Assembly (NCBI GenBank): GCA_947624925.1
Contig: CANQMG010000034.1
Coordinates: 1-14,933, forward strand
Length of the DNA stretch: 14,933 nucleotides
Source: an uncultured Clostridia bacterium
Lineage (GTDB): Bacteria; Bacillota; Clostridia; TANB77; CAG-508
Reading direction: 5' to 3'
Positions 14,008 through 14,933 of the stretch are shown one piece after another (positions within the stretch are counted from its first letter, which is position 1; every line of letters begins with the position of its first letter). A model generated the notes under the pieces. That model searched no databases, was not told the origin of the DNA, and saw only the letters and a program-made list of their open reading frames with translations. The translations under genes were made by a program, and so were the position numbers.

Positions 14008-14016
14008 TTTTAAAAT
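13988..14016 (+). promoter_or_regulatory. Promoter of the AAA_14/DUF4143 gene, inside the repeat array
   Basis: TTGACT (13988-13993), a 17-base spacer and TAAAAT (14011-14016). Only the -35 box in unit 3 has a -10 box at the right distance; those of earlier units do not. Confidence 0.65.
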
Positions 14017-14051
14017 ATAAATAAATATATTTTTGGCGGGGGAATTTAAAA

Positions 14052-14933
14052 ATGTATGAAAGAGAAGTTAAAGAAAGAATAAAAAAAATCAATGATACAT
14101 TTAGAGTATTAGTCGTAACAGGACCAAGACAAGTTGGAAAAACAACATTATTAGAAAGTGTAATGCCAGATAATATGACAAAAGTTTCATTAGATGATGA
14201 AGTTTTAAGAAAAGAAGCAAAGGAAAACCCAAAGATATTTTTAGATTCATATCCTACGCCACTTTTCATTGATGAGGTACAATATGCTCCAGAGTTATTT
14301 CCATATATAAAAATGAAGGTAGACAAAGATAAAACAAGAGGGCAATATTGGTTGTCTGGTTCTCAATTATTTGATCTTATGAAAAATGTTACAGAATCAC
14401 TTGCGGGTAGAGCTGGAATAGTTAAAATGAACAGCTTTACTTATAGTGAAATTGTGAGAAATACAAAAAAAGAAGTTTTTACCCCAGATAATCTAAAACA
14501 ACATAAATATATAGATGTAAATGAAATATTTGAAAGAATTTTTAATGGAGGAATGCCTGAGCTATATGATATAGAAAATATGGATAGGAATGATTTTTAT
14601 TACTCATATATCAATACATATATAGAAAAAGATATTAAAAAAATAAAAAATATAGGCAATGTAGAGGCATTTAAAAAATTTATGAGAGATGTTGCTATAA
14701 GAACAGGTACAACTCTAAATTATTCTGATATTGCAAATGATATAGGCGTTTCAGTAAATACTATTAAAGATTGGTTTTCGATATTAGTAAGCACAGGACT
14801 TATATATTTATTAGAACCATATTCATCAAATAAAATAAAAAGGCTTACTCATATGCCTAAAATAATATTTATGGATTTAGGATTAGCATGTTATTTAGCT
14901 AATTGGGAAAGTGCTAAAGCATTGCAATTAAGC
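14052..14933 (+). CDS. AAA_14/DUF4143 ATPase, cut by the window edge
   Basis: The reading frame is open for 294 codons and runs off the window. It begins MYEREVKERIKKINDTFRVL. The N-terminal AAA_14 domain has Walker A GPRQVGKTT (24-32), Walker B LFIDEVQ (71-77), a WLSGSQ segment (100-105) and SLAGRAGI (117-124) with an arginine-finger-like position. From about residue 165 the sequence matches DUF4143 proteins (FERIFNGGMPELY, YINTYIEKDIKKI, then a helix-turn-helix-like YSDIANDIGVSVNTIKDW and FMDLGLACYLANW). Full members have about 400 residues, so the end is missing. The family is widespread and mobile and its cellular role is not known. A GGCGGGGGA sequence 9 bases before the ATG is the ribosome binding site. 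Confidence 0.9.
   Translation, partial: MYEREVKERIKKINDTFRVLVVTGPRQVGKTTLLESVMPDNMTKVSLDDEVLRKEAKENPKIFLDSYPTPLFIDEVQYAPELFPYIKMKVDKDKTRGQYWLSGSQLFDLMKNVTESLAGRAGIVKMNSFTYSEIVRNTKKEVFTPDNLKQHKYIDVNEIFERIFNGGMPELYDIENMDRNDFYYSYINTYIEKDIKKIKNIGNVEAFKKFMRDVAIRTGTTLNYSDIANDIGVSVNTIKDWFSILVSTGLIYLLEPYSSNKIKRLTHMPKIIFMDLGLACYLANWESAKALQLS

Noticed and set aside
13985..14326. Minus-strand ORF of 113 codons over the start of the ATPase gene
   Set aside because: It is the antisense of the AAA_14 domain and has no binding site or family resemblance.

Overview
The window is strongly AT-rich DNA with short intergenic gaps, TTG starts and AGGAGG-type ribosome binding sites, as in a low-GC Firmicute. A pair of CotF-type spore coat genes, a class B sortase with an LPXTG-like substrate, long-form HPF, PcrA and a pyrBI pair with a separate zinc-binding regulatory subunit together point to a spore-forming Clostridia member. 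I cannot name the species.

Layout: (1) 1-1490, plus strand: a strong promoter, a 25-codon leader ORF, a terminator hairpin with a possible competing structure, an M20 metallopeptidase starting at TTG 303, and a 43-codon remnant of an S66 LD-carboxypeptidase. (2) 1537-4069, minus strand: lemA and a DUF2207 membrane protein, a known family pairing, one base apart. (3) 4113-4721: divergent promoters, an 18-codon mini-ORF and a P-loop nucleotide kinase-like gene whose 3' end runs antisense into the sortase gene. (4) 4660-6659, minus strand: a cell-wall anchored beta-helix-like protein ending in TPKTG, a weak terminator hairpin, then a class B sortase that probably anchors it. (5) 6844-8418, plus: pyrB and pyrI with their own promoter and terminator. 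(6) 8479-10981: promoter, tandemly duplicated intergenic repeat, pcrA. (7) 11077-11523: two small spore-coat genes. (8) 11681-13361: a membrane-anchored M23 endopeptidase, long HPF and a strong terminator. (9) 13372-14933: a 33-bp tandem repeat array, a RelB/DinJ-like antitoxin without a visible toxin, a 23-bp tandem repeat array overlapping a promoter, and a partial AAA_14/DUF4143 ATPase cut by the window edge.

Most genes are housekeeping or cell-envelope functions. The less ordinary material is between genes: a dispersed hairpin repeat with core AGAACCGTCCC (four good copies plus a degenerate half copy, all intergenic), three almost identical sigma-A type promoters at 4163, 6844 and 8479, two independent tandem-repeat arrays around the antitoxin gene, a possible leader-peptide attenuator at the start, and two gene remnants (S66 peptidase, P-loop kinase) that mark old deletions. 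I did not find a CRISPR array, an insertion sequence with transposase, a tRNA, an rRNA or a recognisable riboswitch. No clearly new multi-gene system is visible; the best candidates for something undescribed are the leader at 81-303 and the repeat-flanked antitoxin/ATPase locus at 13372-14933.
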